A DNA stretch of 36,361 nucleotides from a virus: positions 1 through 36,361 of IMG/VR virus record IMGVR_UViG_3300008116_001311; one strand, given 5' to 3'. The notes beneath the pieces were generated by a model, which ran no database searches, was not told where the DNA came from, and saw only the letters and a program-made list of their open reading frames with translations. The position numbers and the translations under genes are program-made. Below are positions 1-17,957 of the stretch, piece by piece (the stretch's first letter is position 1; each line of letters opens with the position of its first letter).

Positions 1-108
1 ATATGCTTCAACAAAAGAAACAAAATTTTGATAGTTCGAATCATCCTGAATAAATTCAGGAAGTTGTTTAACGATTTGTAGTGATGTTTTGTGATTATCT
101 AAAATCAT
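1..108 (-). CDS. Baseplate/virion structural protein, N-terminal fragment (gp7-region, partial)
   Basis: The ORF begins with ATG at 108 and runs off the left edge, so only 36 residues are visible. They include LPEFIQDDSNYQNFVSFVEAY, the type of 'pEFI..D...FV.F..AYY' opening seen at the N-terminus of large wedge or tail structural proteins of T4-like phages. It starts three bases after the gp6 stop, and T4 order is 25-6-7-8, so a gp7-like wedge protein is the natural guess. The fragment is too short to confirm this. I am confident that it is coding and less so about identity. Confidence 0.6.
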   Translation of the reverse strand, partial: MILDNHKTSLQIVKQLPEFIQDDSNYQNFVSFVEAY

Positions 109-111
109 TTA

Positions 112-2155
112 TTAGTTACTTGCTGTAATGTTTATTTCAATTGCTGATTGATCGGTATTGTCTAGTGTGATAATTTTATCTTTATTAGAAGAAACAATTG
201 TTGAATTTGGTATTGCTTGTAGTGTTAATATACCTAAAGGATTATCAACCTGTGACGGATTAAAATCGATTAATGTAACCACACCAGTTTGATAATCTAC
301 TGTACCAGCATTAACATTTAAAATTGTTTTTACTCCTTCACTATAATAATATGTTCTTAGTGTTCCTCTGTTACCAGCTAAAACGGCCAAAGCTGAACAC
401 ATTGTTCCATTACCATCAGCTGAAGTAATTTCAACTAAAGCCTGTGTGTAATCAATACCAGGATTGGTTATTGTAATGTTATTAACTTGACCATTCACAA
501 CAGTTGCTCTTGCTGTTGCACCTGTACCATCACCCACAATTGTTACTATTGGATTGGAAGTGTAACCAAATCCTGGATTAATAATAGTTATAGAATCTAA
601 AAAAGTTGTTCCGGATGGTGTTTCTTCCAAATATGCAGTTCGAACAATGTTATTATTTTTTGTGTCAATTACTTGAAAAGTAGGACTAATACTAATACTT
701 TTCGAAAAGATATCTTTTTTTAGTGCCGAATCAAAATTGAATGAATATGATGTTGTATTAAGTAAATTTGGTGAAAATCTTTTTTGTAATACTAATGATG
801 AATCATTGGTTATAAATGATTGGTTGACAGATTGTATTGTGGTTATTAATGATGATAATTGAAATGTTGAATTAAATTTATTTAATGTGTTGGTTGCAAA
901 ATTCTGAATAGCATTAAACCAATGCTGTTAATTTTGGATTATAATATATATTTGATATAATTTTTAAGTATGTGTAGTCAACATCTATAATTTTTGGTTT
1001 AATTGTTAATACAGAAATAGGTTTAATAATTCTTTCTTCAATAATATTTTTTTGCGTTTGTGTTAAAGTATATCCACCTTTTGGTTTTACGGCAATAAAA
1101 ATAGTACCATAAACAGGAGGATTATTTTCTTCTCCACCCCAAACGTTAACAGCATCTACCGGAAAAACACCAGAATTATTCTGTATTAGATAGATGTAAT
1201 CTTCTTTTGTAACGGCACGACCTTGAGCAGAGTATGATTTAGGTGCTGTGTATTTGATTGATTCAATGGTTTCTTTTTCGGAACCTTGAGTTGTAGAGGT
1301 GATAGGTAATATTGTGGTGTTTGAATAACCAGAAACAGCATCCATCAATACGAAATTGTTTGCACCTGCTGAACTTGTACCATTGGTCACAATATATGAA
1401 ACCGTTACAATATTACCATCAGTAATTGATTTACCTAATATACCATCACCAAAATATATTTGATAGAAACCATTGATACCTTCTTGTAAAAAATACACAC
1501 TTGATGTTGTATTTAAACTTAAATAATCTTCTGCTAAATTATAGATTTCATAGGCAGTATTTGAACCACTTTGTTGTACCGATACAGTCAGAGTTGTTGT
1601 GTCAACGTTTGTGTCGGGTAAATCAAATATAGCTGTTGGATTGGCCGCAGAATCATAGGTATAATTTAAGGTGATTGGTTCACCTTGTTTAATTGTTAAG
1701 TTTGAAAATGTAACTGAATTGGAAACAGTATTTGTATTTAATGTGGTTGAGTTAACTGTTACAAATTTATAATTCACGCCATCAATTGCTTCGGACATAA
1801 AAGAAGTAAATTTTGGTAGTGTTAACGAAGAATCAGTCACTTGATTAAAAGTGATATTAATGGTGGCTGATGGAGCTGATGCTGATTTTGGTGTATAGTT
1901 TAATAGTTTTGCATGAGAAACAACCGATGACCTTTGTAGTGCTGAATCCAAAAACATCTCATTAGCAACCATATTCAAGTAATAAGCATTATACTGTGTA
2001 TTATAGGCAAGAATATCCAACAATGTAGAAAGTGCAGAACCTTCATAGTTGTAATCTTGTAATGTGTTTTGTGATTGCAGAAACTTTTTAAGATTAGTTT
2101 TAATTGTATTAAAATCTAAATCTGTAATCTGAATATTGGATTTATTTCCAGCCAT
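112..2155 (-). CDS. gp6: Baseplate wedge protein gp6, interrupted by a +1 frame displacement
   Basis: The N-terminal 413 residues (from ATG 2155) have the gp6 opening: DLDFNTIKTNLKKFLQSQ, then YEGSALSTLLDILAYNT and NEMFLDSALQRSSVVSHAK, typical of the baseplate J/gp6 family. That frame ends at TAA 916-914, just after NPKLTALV. The protein continues without a start codon in the +1 frame (FNAIQNFATNTLNKFNSTF) and runs open through 630 to the stop at 112. The two parts total about 680 residues, close to T4 gp6. Stops bound the displacement to roughly 914-926, next to a TTT run, so a 2-base loss or 1-base gain is likely. gp6 forms the iris connecting baseplate wedges. It shares the order 25-6 with T4 and starts one base after the gp25 stop. 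Confidence 0.9.
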
Positions 2156-2156
2156 T

Positions 2157-2549
2157 TTATCTATTTCTTTCTAGAAGTAATGTTACTGATGTTGGTAATG
2201 TAGCATTTTCAATGTAGAAACTAATTGTAATATCATAAGCATTTTTATCAGGATATGGTACAATGATTATTTCTTTTAACTTTGCTCTTTTTTCATAGTT
2301 TTTTATAACCAGTTCCACTTCTTTTTCTAAACTTGTTGCTGTTACCGGTGAAATTGGTTCAAATAGTATCGCATCAATGTTTGATCCAATGTCAGGATTA
2401 AAAGGTCTTTCATAATGTTTGGTCAACAGTAGATTACGGATTGAACGAATAACCGCCAAGTCATCGTAGCTAAGAGCGACATCACCAATTACCGGTTTTT
2501 TGGTAAATGTAAAGTCGATGTCTGAATATATCTTTGTTAGGTTTGCCAT
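2157..2549 (-). CDS. gp25: Baseplate wedge protein gp25 (GPW/gp25 family)
   Basis: This 130-residue protein matches gp25 in size and features: YSDIDFTFTKKPVIGDVALS at the N-terminus, IRNLLLTKHYERPFNPDIGS in the middle, and a C-terminal beta-rich segment ending in LLLERNR. The gp25 family initiates sheath assembly at the baseplate in contractile tails and has T6SS counterparts (TssE). The stop lies one base from the gp6 ATG, so the two are probably translationally coupled. About 100 bases separate it from the glycine-rich gene upstream. That gap holds no ORF. Confidence 0.92.
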   Translation of the reverse strand: MANLTKIYSDIDFTFTKKPVIGDVALSYDDLAVIRSIRNLLLTKHYERPFNPDIGSNIDAILFEPISPVTATSLEKEVELVIKNYEKRAKLKEIIIVPYPDKNAYDITISFYIENATLPTSVTLLLERNR

Positions 2550-2650
2550 CTTTTATTTATTACGCTTCTAGGAGTAAATGCGCTTTTCGAAACTTTGAAA
2601 GCGCTAAAAAAAATTCTTGAGCCGGAACACAAAAATTCGAAATTTTGAGA

Positions 2651-3559
2651 TTATGATATCCACACACAATTTTGATGAGTACCTGTGCTAACATAAGTAA
2701 TTTTTATAACTCCTTTATTTCCTGGTTGTGGTGGAACCACAATAAATGATGGAGTGGGTGGACTTGCAAAACCTCCAGGTCTTTGCATTATTTCGCCTGC
2801 GCCACCAGCACCATAAATAAAAGATTGATTATTAGGATTTACTATAAATGTAGGATTGTCCGGTGCAACTCCAGGAAAACCTGGAAAAGTTGCAGGATTT
2901 TCTCCTGTTGGCCACCTACCGTTTATTGGTAAATTAAATGGATCTGTTTTAAATGATGGAGGAATTTGAAAAGACAAATCGTAATTACGGCTCATCCCTT
3001 GTCCATAATCAACTCTTGTTGTCAAAAATCCTGGCGGAACCTTCACATTATTGGTATTACTTGGATCTCCAAAAATTCCTCCTTGATGATTGACACCTTG
3101 AGGTGACTCAAATCCACTAATATAATCCATATTCCACGATCCTGCCCTACTTGACACAAAAATAATCGATTCTGCAGAACCAAAAAAAGTTGATCCACCA
3201 CCACCACCATAATTAATTTTATTAAATCCTGTCGTACTGTAAATTGCAGTACGAACACCTTGTTCACCACCTCCGCCAACGCTTACTGGTATAACTTGTC
3301 CTGGAACCAAATTTACATTAGTAATTCTCGCATACGCACCTCCACCTCCACCTAAACCATAATTATAAAACCTATAGCCAAGTCTATTTGTTTGTGGTAT
3401 GCTGTTGAAATCAAAAAAAGTATAAAGTTCATAAATTAAACTGATTCCTCCACCTCCACCTCCGCCTACAAGTTCTATTTTATTGGGAGCTTTTATATCC
3501 CAATCTGCTGGAACAGTCCAGTTTTGAGAACCAGCAGTGTCAATATATATTTCAGGCAT
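2651..3559 (-). CDS. Glycine-rich tail protein, probable adhesin or fibre tip
   Basis: This 302-residue protein opens with MPEIYIDTAGSQNWTVPADW, a beta-sandwich-like start seen in phage proteins with glycine-rich domains. Several poly-glycine stretches follow (residues about 32-38, 70-74, 95-98 and 118-122), separated by aromatic-containing loops. Toward the C-terminus are Pro/Gly segments and GVIKITYVS. Glycine-rich motifs of this kind occur in T-even gp38 receptor-binding tips, where they form stacked polyglycine helices. Homology to gp38 is not demonstrated. As the last fibre gene before gp25, it could be a distal tip or host-recognition protein. An alternative is a generic glycine-rich virion protein of unknown position. 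Confidence 0.7.
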   Translation of the reverse strand: MPEIYIDTAGSQNWTVPADWDIKAPNKIELVGGGGGGGISLIYELYTFFDFNSIPQTNRLGYRFYNYGLGGGGGAYARITNVNLVPGQVIPVSVGGGGEQGVRTAIYSTTGFNKINYGGGGGSTFFGSAESIIFVSSRAGSWNMDYISGFESPQGVNHQGGIFGDPSNTNNVKVPPGFLTTRVDYGQGMSRNYDLSFQIPPSFKTDPFNLPINGRWPTGENPATFPGFPGVAPDNPTFIVNPNNQSFIYGAGGAGEIMQRPGGFASPPTPSFIVVPPQPGNKGVIKITYVSTGTHQNCVWIS

Positions 3560-3564
3560 ATTAA

Positions 3565-4170
3565 TTAAGAAGAAAATCCTAAAGTAATAACTAAAACAGC
3601 ACTGGATGAACTTAAAGCATTGTTAGTTATACTAGCATACAAAGTTTCTCCTACAGCAACATTGAAATTCACATTTGGTACCCTAAAGCTATTACTCGTG
3701 TTGTTAACAGGAACAGATTGTAAATTTCCAATACTGCCACGACTATTAAAAATTGTTACTGTGGCAGTGCCAGAACCATTTACTATTGTTGCAGACATAT
3801 AGCTAATTCGTAAGTTTCTTGGAGCATAATTTGTAAAATAATAAATGTTTGAAACATTAACACCTGTAATGTTTAGTGTTGCTGTTGTATCTGCAAACGG
3901 TCCTGTTGAACCAACGGGGCCTGTTGCACCTGTTGAACCTATTGGTCCTTGAATACCAGTTGCACCAGTAGAACCTTGTGGACCTGTTGCACCCACAGGA
4001 CCAATTGGTCCTGTAGCACCGGTTGTTCCTGCACCCGTAGATCCAATTGGTCCGGTTGAACCCGTAGATCCAATTGGTCCAGTTGAACCCGTTGCACCTA
4101 TCGGACCAATTGGGCCCGTAGCACCTCGGCCTAAACCGCTACTTGCAAGTTCACTTTGTTTTAATGGCAT
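3565..4170 (-). CDS. Short collagen-like fibre protein with C-terminal beta domain
   Basis: The 201 residues start [20 protein letters not shown], followed by about 75 residues of Gly-X-Y triplets ([13 protein letters not shown] type). A non-collagen C-terminal domain of about 105 residues follows, rich in beta-prone Asn/Thr/Val and ending LVITLGFSS. The arrangement (short anchor, triple-helix stalk, globular head) fits a trimeric fibre. The C-terminal head is unlike the ends of the other two collagen-like proteins here, so it may bind a different ligand. It starts three bases after the upstream stop. Function is inferred from architecture only. Confidence 0.75.
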   Translation of the reverse strand: MPLKQSELASSGLGRGATGPIGPIGATGSTGPIGSTGSTGPIGSTGAGTTGATGPIGPVGATGPQGSTGATGIQGPIGSTGATGPVGSTGPFADTTATLNITGVNVSNIYYFTNYAPRNLRISYMSATIVNGSGTATVTIFNSRGSIGNLQSVPVNNTSNSFRVPNVNFNVAVGETLYASITNNALSSSSAVLVITLGFSS

Positions 4171-4173
4171 TTA

Positions 4174-4724
4174 TTAAAATCCGTTCGTTGTTGGATTATA
4201 AAATACTTTACCGGTAACATCAGTTGTTTTTGTTATCGTTGGTGTGGAATAATTAAATGTTAACACATCACCACCACTATTCTCACCAAATTGTATTCTT
4301 ATTGGATAATATATACCTGCTGTAAGAGAAGCAGTTCCATTTGCTTCAACAGTACCGTGTAACCCACCATTATTTACTGTTGCGTTTCCAGTTGTAAATC
4401 CAGACAAAGCATTTGAACCTACCCAAACATAAGAAGCATCATCACTTGATGTAAAAAATGTATATGTTTCTGTTGTGTTTGGTAAAAAATAACCTAACCA
4501 TTGAACACTAAAACTACTTCCATCATCACTACTTGGTTCTGAAATTGCGGTAGTTTGAACTGATGTTGCTGGGTTAGCGCCAAAAGTTGTTGGTGTAGCT
4601 GTTGCAAAAAAACTAACATTATCAGCAAAGTATCCCGAATATGTGGTTTTAAATAAACCAGCAAGATAATTATTCAACTTTACATTGTTTATACTATTCA
4701 TCAAAATTGATTGAATACTAGGCA

Positions 4725-4725
<1 letters not shown>
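4174..4725 (-). CDS. PA14/GLEYA-like domain protein, putative carbohydrate-binding fibre component
   Basis: The preferred start is ATG at 4725, which overlaps the TGA of the upstream fibre gene (TGATG). The preceding TTG is less likely. After an N-terminal segment (MPSIQSILMNSINNVKLNNY) comes a single domain with the PA14/GLEYA pattern: GLFKTTYSGYFADNVSFF, then SVQWLGYFLPNTTETYTFF, SDDASYVWVG, and AGIYYPIRIQFGENSGGDVL. PA14 and GLEYA domains bind glycans in fungal adhesins and bacterial glycosidases. The DD pair (SSDDGSS and TSSDDASY) could be the calcium/sugar site. A receptor-binding role on the collagen-like stalk is a reasonable inference. I recognise the domain from pattern only. Confidence 0.72.
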
Positions 4726-7758
<3,033 letters not shown>

Positions 7759-7759
7759 T

Positions 7760-12505
<4,746 letters not shown>

Positions 12506-12544
12506 GGTTCACTATCCCCTTTGTTTTAAAACGTACTTCTATAA

Positions 12545-13705
12545 CTAACTATTTAGTTTAATAGTTTGAGGCATTTCATGAGGATAATTTTTCTTTAACC
12601 AATTCAATTGAAGTCTTGCATCATTTCTTTCATACCAACCATTACCAGTGTAAACATTTAAAACAGATTGAAAATATTCCTCATACATTTTGCCAACTTT
12701 TTCTAATGTAAAGTTTTCAGCAAAAGCACGACAATTTTTAGGATTAATATTGTGAATATTGTTAGCAGCCCACAAATATTGTTCAAAGGTTCTACAACGA
12801 TAACCAGTAATTCCATGTATGTTATTTTCTGTAAATGAACCCCAATCAGTTGTAATTGTAGGTGTTCCTGAGAACAACATTTCAACTTGAACTCCACCAA
12901 AAGGTTCAACATACATTGATGGCACAAAGGCTGCTTTTGCACCGGACATCAATTTTCTTCGCATCTCAACGTCAGCGTAACCAATTTCAGTAATATGAGC
13001 AGGTATCTCTTTATAACCCATTTGAGTTAATGAATTTTGGCCTGCAATAATTAATTTGGCACCAAGTGCTTCAGTTACTTGAACCGCAACATTTACACCT
13101 TTACCATCATATACACGACCTAAAAATAAAAAATAATCTTTTTTCTTTTCTTGGAAAGTAAAATCATCAGGATCAAAATAGTTTGGAATAACTGCATCAT
13201 ACCAATCTTGTTTGCAACTACCAACGGCTGTCATTCCATAATAAGCATGGTATATTGCATATGATTCAAATATTTTCCAGCGAGCCCAATGTCCGCCAGC
13301 ATAACCAATTCCTGGTTCAACACAAATTAAATCTGAATGTGCATCACAAACTGGACGCACACCTGATCCCCAAAAAGGAAGAATAAAATCGTGTTTTTGT
13401 TTTCTTTTACCAACCTCCACAATGGCGTTTTTATAGAATGTTTGGTAAGCATGGTCATTGACATCAAATTTATAAAAATTCTTACGCCAGTCATAATCAC
13501 CATAAGCAATTTCTAAATCTTTATTAGTGGTGACCGTAACATGTTCATCACAAACTAAATCTGAATCTTCGTGGCCGTAGTGTATAATAGTATGGCCTAA
13601 CGACTTCATCATTTTGCCAAATTTAACTACCTTTTGTGTATAAGCACAAGCATTATATTCTTTTGAAGATACAGTATGTGGTAAACCTAAAATATGAAAA
13701 CGCAT
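12545..13705 (-). CDS. GT4-family glycosyltransferase (GT-B fold)
   Basis: This 386-residue protein has a Rossmann-type N-terminal half ([20 protein letters not shown]). The C-terminal half has the group 1 donor-binding signature: [13 protein letters not shown] at about residues 193-204, AKLIIAG at 216-222, and an EX7E motif with E267 and E275 in EPFGGVQVE, followed by [13 protein letters not shown]. These residues bind the nucleotide-sugar in retaining GT4 enzymes. No signal peptide is seen, so it acts in the cytoplasm. The ATG has AAAGGTGATT upstream. It sits directly before the giant collagen-like fibre. Its target could be Thr in the fibre, a surface glycan or DNA. The fibre is only the neighbourhood-based guess. 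Confidence 0.88.
   Translation of the reverse strand: MRFHILGLPHTVSSKEYNACAYTQKVVKFGKMMKSLGHTIIHYGHEDSDLVCDEHVTVTTNKDLEIAYGDYDWRKNFYKFDVNDHAYQTFYKNAIVEVGKRKQKHDFILPFWGSGVRPVCDAHSDLICVEPGIGYAGGHWARWKIFESYAIYHAYYGMTAVGSCKQDWYDAVIPNYFDPDDFTFQEKKKDYFLFLGRVYDGKGVNVAVQVTEALGAKLIIAGQNSLTQMGYKEIPAHITEIGYADVEMRRKLMSGAKAAFVPSMYVEPFGGVQVEMLFSGTPTITTDWGSFTENNIHGITGYRCRTFEQYLWAANNIHNINPKNCRAFAENFTLEKVGKMYEEYFQSVLNVYTGNGWYERNDARLQLNWLKKNYPHEMPQTIKLNS
12550..12557 (-). promoter_or_regulatory. Possible late promoter (ACTAAATA) for the giant fibre gene
   Basis: The minus strand reads ACTAAATA, two mismatches from the T4 late consensus TATAAATA but with the core TAAATA. It lies about 45 bases before the TTG start of the fibre, within the last codons of the glycosyltransferase gene. 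Weak by itself in an AT-rich genome. Confidence 0.35.
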
Positions 13706-13728
13706 AATAAAATCACCTTTTTAAAAAA

Positions 13729-15111
13729 TTATATTGTGATTAACCTTCTAATCATCTTAACAGTATTTATTGCTTGTGTAGGACGAAAATATAAATTAAC
13801 CACGTTGTTTGCAACATCAGCATCAAATTGACCAAGAGTAATATCACTTACAAGTTCACCGTATTGAGTCATAAAGGCACAAATTCCATTGTGCATTACC
13901 CTTAACTCAATTACTTGATAAAAAGAACCTGATGTTATTTGTATTTCATATTTGGCACTTCGATATGTGTAAATATCAAAATTGTCAACAGCAATTGGAT
14001 TAGTTGTTGTTGTGTCAAATTGAATAATCGATACACCACCACCAGCAGCTTCTAAAGAGGTGGCAGATGTAATGCGGCCAAACCTATCTACTGTAAAAAT
14101 AGGAACTCTGTTTGCAGAACCATAAGTTCCAGGACTAACACCCGTATCTGTAAGAGTAAAAGTTCCTGTTTCACCAGTAGTTGTGGCACCCGTACCACCA
14201 GTTACAATTGTTGTGCCTGTTCCTGTGCCTGACGTTAAAGCAGATGCAAACGGATTATTATACAATACGGCTGAAGTATTTACTGTTACAGCCAAAGGCT
14301 TTGCAGTAGCTAAATCAGTTTTTAATTTTGTTGTGCCAACTATTTGCAATAAAGAATTTTGTGTATCACCAACACTAGAAAAAGTCAAAACGGTTTGATA
14401 ATCTCTTATAATTGCCAACGAATTTTGATAAAAATTAATATCTCCGTTTCTTCTGGTTGCCAACAAGGTTTGTAGAGAATTAACATCTGTTATAATTGTG
14501 TTAATACTAGAAACAGAAATGTTACTGTATGTGTTACCATCTTCAACATACAGAGAATTACCTAAAGTTCTTGAATCTATAATTATTGCGTTACTTCTTG
14601 AATCAACATCGTCACGAATATAGAGGCTAGTAAAATTTCCTAATACCGGCACGTTATTTTGTGTTTGATCCGATTTATTGGTTAAGCTTAATACTTGGCG
14701 ACCAATTGATAGGGCTGTATTTAAATCTGGATATAAAACAGTATTGGCTGATCGTTCAACACCAGATATATAATTTGTGTGTGTTGTAAAATCAGAAACA
14801 GCCGTTAATGCATTTATAATTGAAGAATATAATGTGTTTGCTTGTGTTGGAGCTACATTAAAAGTTATTGAACTGATGTTACAGTTTGCAGCCATACCTG
14901 TAAGAACAACTGTCATATTACTTAATACAGATGAATATGGATTCTGATAGTAACCTGTTGCTGTTGATGTTGCAATATCATCAACTTGCCATTGACTTAA
15001 ATTAATTGAAGAATTATTAAGAAAGTTATTCGCACCAGGAGCTAAATCGACATCATCACCAAATTTGGTGGTATCAAAATTATATCCTAATCTATTGTAT
15101 ATACTGGACAT
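13729..15111 (-). CDS. Virion structural protein with tail-fibre motifs
   Basis: This 460-residue protein lies directly after the gp5 module (its ATG follows the previous stop by one base). The first two thirds are Asn/Ser/Thr/Ile-rich with no family I can name. Residues about 290-355 are a Gly/Thr linker followed by SPGTYGSANRVPIFTVDRFG, the 'GTYGS...VD..GRIT' motif repeated in many phage tail fibres. The C-terminal 90 residues are beta-rich (AKYEIQITSGSFYQVIELRV) and end NTVKMIRRLITI, a type found in T4-like marine phage structural proteins. It could connect the baseplate to fibres. The role is inferred from motif and position. Confidence 0.75.
   Translation of the reverse strand: MSSIYNRLGYNFDTTKFGDDVDLAPGANNFLNNSSINLSQWQVDDIATSTATGYYQNPYSSVLSNMTVVLTGMAANCNISSITFNVAPTQANTLYSSIINALTAVSDFTTHTNYISGVERSANTVLYPDLNTALSIGRQVLSLTNKSDQTQNNVPVLGNFTSLYIRDDVDSRSNAIIIDSRTLGNSLYVEDGNTYSNISVSSINTIITDVNSLQTLLATRRNGDINFYQNSLAIIRDYQTVLTFSSVGDTQNSLLQIVGTTKLKTDLATAKPLAVTVNTSAVLYNNPFASALTSGTGTGTTIVTGGTGATTTGETGTFTLTDTGVSPGTYGSANRVPIFTVDRFGRITSATSLEAAGGGVSIIQFDTTTTNPIAVDNFDIYTYRSAKYEIQITSGSFYQVIELRVMHNGICAFMTQYGELVSDITLGQFDADVANNVVNLYFRPTQAINTVKMIRRLITI
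13764..13771 (-). promoter_or_regulatory. Putative late promoter (AATAAATA) upstream of the glycosyltransferase
   Basis: The minus strand reads AATAAATA followed by CTG, a 7/8 match to TATAAATA, about 59 bases before the glycosyltransferase ATG and inside the end of the preceding gene. Spacing and the good ribosome site downstream make it plausible. Confidence 0.45.
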
Positions 15112-15112
15112 A

Positions 15113-15722
15113 TTATGATTCCATTGGTGCGTTTAATGGAGGTGAAGTTGGGAATCCACGGTTTCCAATATGAGTATGCATATTAACTTTTATTCTAAAC
15201 ATTTGTACTGAACCAAACATATCTGAAACCATTGGCGCAAACATTGAAATGCCGGCATCAATTGTTGTACCTGCTATCATATAACCTAAAGTTTCAACAA
15301 GAAGAATTTATTTCCACATCACCGTCAACAGATTGAATTGCATCTCCAGAAACAGATTGATTTACATCACCTTTAACATTTTGATATGCAGACCCATCAA
15401 TTTGTGTATAAGCATCACCTTTAATGTGAAGTGCCGAATCACCCTCAATAGTTATGTTGCAAATGCCTCTAATTAATACGTTTTTATCAGAAGCAATAAT
15501 TTCATAGCCTTTACCAACAATTTTATGAACTTCGTCACCGTTAGGATGCATCTCAATAAACGAACCTGAACGGTGTTGTATACGAACACGTTCACGAGTT
15601 GGTGTATCATCCATTTCAAATGAATGACCTGATTCTGTTTGTTGTATATTATTATAAGAATATATTGGTTGGTAATCAGTATTAGCTGCTGATTCCGGTT
15701 CCGTCCATGACATATCGGCCAT
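15113..15722 (-). CDS. gp5: gp5 C-terminal beta-helix needle as a separate gene, with a +1 frame displacement
   Basis: ATG at 15722 overlaps the TAA of the OB-domain gene (TAATG). Residues 1-142 end in a run of short repeats: EGDSALHIKGDAYTQIDGSA, then NVKGDVNQSVSGDAIQSVDGD. This is the repeating pattern of the gp5/VgrG-type triple beta-helix spike. The frame stops at 15294 after EINSSC. In the +1 frame it continues with VETLGYMIAGTTIDAG and KVNMHTHIGNRGFPTSPP, ending TAA at 15113. HTHIGN.G.PTSPP is characteristic of gp5/VgrG-like C-termini. Stops confine the displacement to about ten bases near 15294-15305. In T4 this domain is part of gp5 and is cut off during maturation; here it is a separate gene. 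Confidence 0.82.
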
Positions 15723-16657
15723 TATGGTTTCACAATCGTATTTTGAACTGGCACAATAGTTTCTTTATCGGTCAAAGCTAGTTCTGCTGCAATAGCTGAT
15801 GAGTTCGCTAAAGAAACATTTCCTTCTGTAATATTTTTTTGAATTTCTTGACCTACAGCAATTGCACCAGATATACCACCAAGAGCTTCTTTTAAACAAT
15901 CTTGTAGAAATTTGGCTATTCTTGCTGGTAATGTAGCAACGTATTGAATTATTTTTTGTAGTTGATCCATTAAATCTTTAACAGCTCCGGCATATTGTTG
16001 TATTTTTTTAATAAATTTTTGTATTACTTTAACTTGTGCTTTAATTGTTTTTATAGCACTTCTGATTTCATCAGCAAATGGACTTGAAGATGCACTAGCC
16101 CAAAGGCCTTTAATTGCGGATCTAATTGTTTCTACCAATTCACTTGTTTTAAATGCCATTTTAGCAATTTCAAATTTCATATTTACTGAGATGTCACACA
16201 CATGAGCTAAATTAGCATTGGATTGTGAAATGGCTGTTTTATCAACCACACCTCTAGATAAAGGTGAAAGTGTAGGTTTGCCTGCTTCATATTGAACTTG
16301 GCCTGATGGTGGTGTTGCCGGTTTTAAATCACTCTGAGGTGAAAATCCTTTATTTTTATTTGGTACAGCTTCAAGTCCAGGAAAAACACCCATCATTATT
16401 GGTGATTGTGATGAAGTTCCGTCAGAGAAGAAACCCATCACATAGTCACCTAATCTAGGTGCACTAAATGATTTTGAATTGTTTACTGGATTAACGGCTG
16501 CGGCCCAAGGTAAATCTTTTGTTGGTAATTCTACCAAGTTATCTGTGTGGTGTCCGAAGATACGAACTTTTGCTCGACCCAATTTGGCTGGATCGTTAAC
16601 ATCTTCTACTACACCATACCACCAATTAAATCCATCTTTGCCTATAAAATTATTCAT
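15722..16657 (-). CDS. gp5: gp5-like baseplate hub protein with OB domain and no lysozyme domain
   Basis: The first ~110 residues match the gp5 OB-fold domain: WWYGVVEDVNDPAKLGRAKV, RIFGHHTD, LPWAAAVNP, and GDYVMGFFSDGTSSQSPIMM, then GVFPG. T4 gp5 follows this with a T4-lysozyme-like domain. Here residues about 150-300 are instead helical and Lys/Gln/Ala-rich (SAIKTIKAQVKVIQKFIKKI), with no muramidase motif. The needle part is encoded by the next, overlapping gene. It is probably the central hub under the tail tube. The lysozyme activity seems to have moved to the protein at 22240-23814. Confidence 0.85.
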   Translation of the reverse strand: MNNFIGKDGFNWWYGVVEDVNDPAKLGRAKVRIFGHHTDNLVELPTKDLPWAAAVNPVNNSKSFSAPRLGDYVMGFFSDGTSSQSPIMMGVFPGLEAVPNKNKGFSPQSDLKPATPPSGQVQYEAGKPTLSPLSRGVVDKTAISQSNANLAHVCDISVNMKFEIAKMAFKTSELVETIRSAIKGLWASASSSPFADEIRSAIKTIKAQVKVIQKFIKKIQQYAGAVKDLMDQLQKIIQYVATLPARIAKFLQDCLKEALGGISGAIAVGQEIQKNITEGNVSLANSSAIAAELALTDKETIVPVQNTIVKP

Positions 16658-17956
16658 TCTGCCACCGCTTCTTTAAATGCCGTTTGATCTATTTCTTGAT
16701 AATTATTTGGTACACTATCTTTACTAATTTCAAGAACTGTTTGATATTTATTTGGTTGTATGATATGTCGAACTGCTGTGACCAAATATTTGCCTGAATA
16801 AAATTTGTCCAATTGTTTTTCGTTTGTTTCTGGTCTTAGTGACATCAAATTAAATTCAATTGTTCTGCCTACTGTCAAACCTGGATCACCAGGTATTGTT
16901 AATTTAACAACAGTATAATTTGCGAGAGCAATTTGTGCCGTTCTATTTGGCAAATATGTTTCTATTGCAATGTTTTTTGCAACTGATCCTGGTATTTCTT
17001 TAAAGTAAGCTGCTTCATTTTGGCCAGAATTTGACAAAGCTACTTTTAGTGTTGCATCATATGTTTCATATTGAGTTAACCCCAATCTATTCTTTAACGC
17101 ATTACTTACTTCACCTTCATTTAATGTAACTGCTTGGTTCTTATACTTTAAATAATCAAAATCGGTTACTTTGTATGACCTTGTTAATGGATCAATTGAA
17201 ATTAATCTGTTTGCAAATGTGCCAGAACTTATTTCGTTGACTGAATCATAAGTTTTAACAAATTCATAATCCAAAACACTTATTGTTTTTTCTTTAAAAG
17301 ATTGTTTATCCATGGCAATGTTTTGTGCCTGATACTTGTAAGTAGCATATGGTTCTTCTTTAAACATGGACTGCAATGATATAAGTTGACAACCAACTAA
17401 TCGCTTCAAATGGTTTTAATCGAGGTATAACAAAATCATATAAACCAGTTGTTGATTCAATGTTATTAATTTTGCTGCTAGGCACTTTTAATTTATCAAC
17501 CAATATGTTTTCTACAATAGTGGATATTTTTTGGCCAGTATACGATTTACTGATTTTAATTTGTTCAGATAACAACAATTCTTCCGAACAGAAATATAGT
17601 GTGTATGTTTCAGTATTTAAATTTCCTGCAGGTTTTTTACCTCCAACTTTGTATACTCGAAACAATTGATCATTATTGTTTGATCCATTTTTCACTTTAC
17701 CAAAATTAACTTCAATGAATTCATTACCTGTTAATTGAAAAAGTTCAATAAATCCTTGAGAATCTGTTACTGTAACATAACCTGAGGCTGTAAAACTATA
17801 AAGGTCCTCATAATAGGACATATCAATCATTAAACGTTTTAACTCAAATTTTTGACCACTTGAAGTTAAAAAATTTAAAGTTTCTAATGAATAGTCTTGT
17901 GTATAGTAGGCACCAGGAGATTCCACACCTAAAGAAGATTGATCAAATTCTGCCAT
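16654..17956 (-). CDS. Baseplate hub protein, gp27-like, broken by a +1 frame displacement
   Basis: The N-terminal frame (from ATG 17956) gives MAEFDQSSLGVESPGAYYTQ ... FELKRLMIDMSYYEDLYSF, and ends VIPRLKPFEAISWLSTY then IIAVHV before TAA at 17360. The downstream +1 frame resumes with SLQSMFKEEPYATYKYQAQN and runs to 16654, overlapping the gp5 ATG by four bases. In T4-like hub proteins the segment between 'KPFEAI.W' and 'SLQSMF' normally contains additional residues. The break therefore looks like a small out-of-frame deletion near 17375-17390 rather than a simple slip. That comparison is from memory and needs alignment. gp27 forms the trimeric ring that holds gp5, which fits the position. 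Confidence 0.75.
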
Positions 17957-17957
17957 G

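Noticed and set aside
914-925. prfB-like programmed +1 frameshift in gp6 (GTT TAA)
   Set aside because: No internal Shine-Dalgarno sequence or other stimulator is visible, and similar breaks occur in other genes. A T-run indel is simpler.
2554-2561. AATAAATA five bases before the gp25 ATG as a late promoter
   Set aside because: Transcription from it would begin inside the gene or be leaderless. Chance matches are expected in AT-rich DNA.
12506-12544. Palindrome GTTTTAAAAC upstream of the giant fibre as a terminator or operator
   Set aside because: Short AT palindrome without a GC stem; common by chance in this composition.
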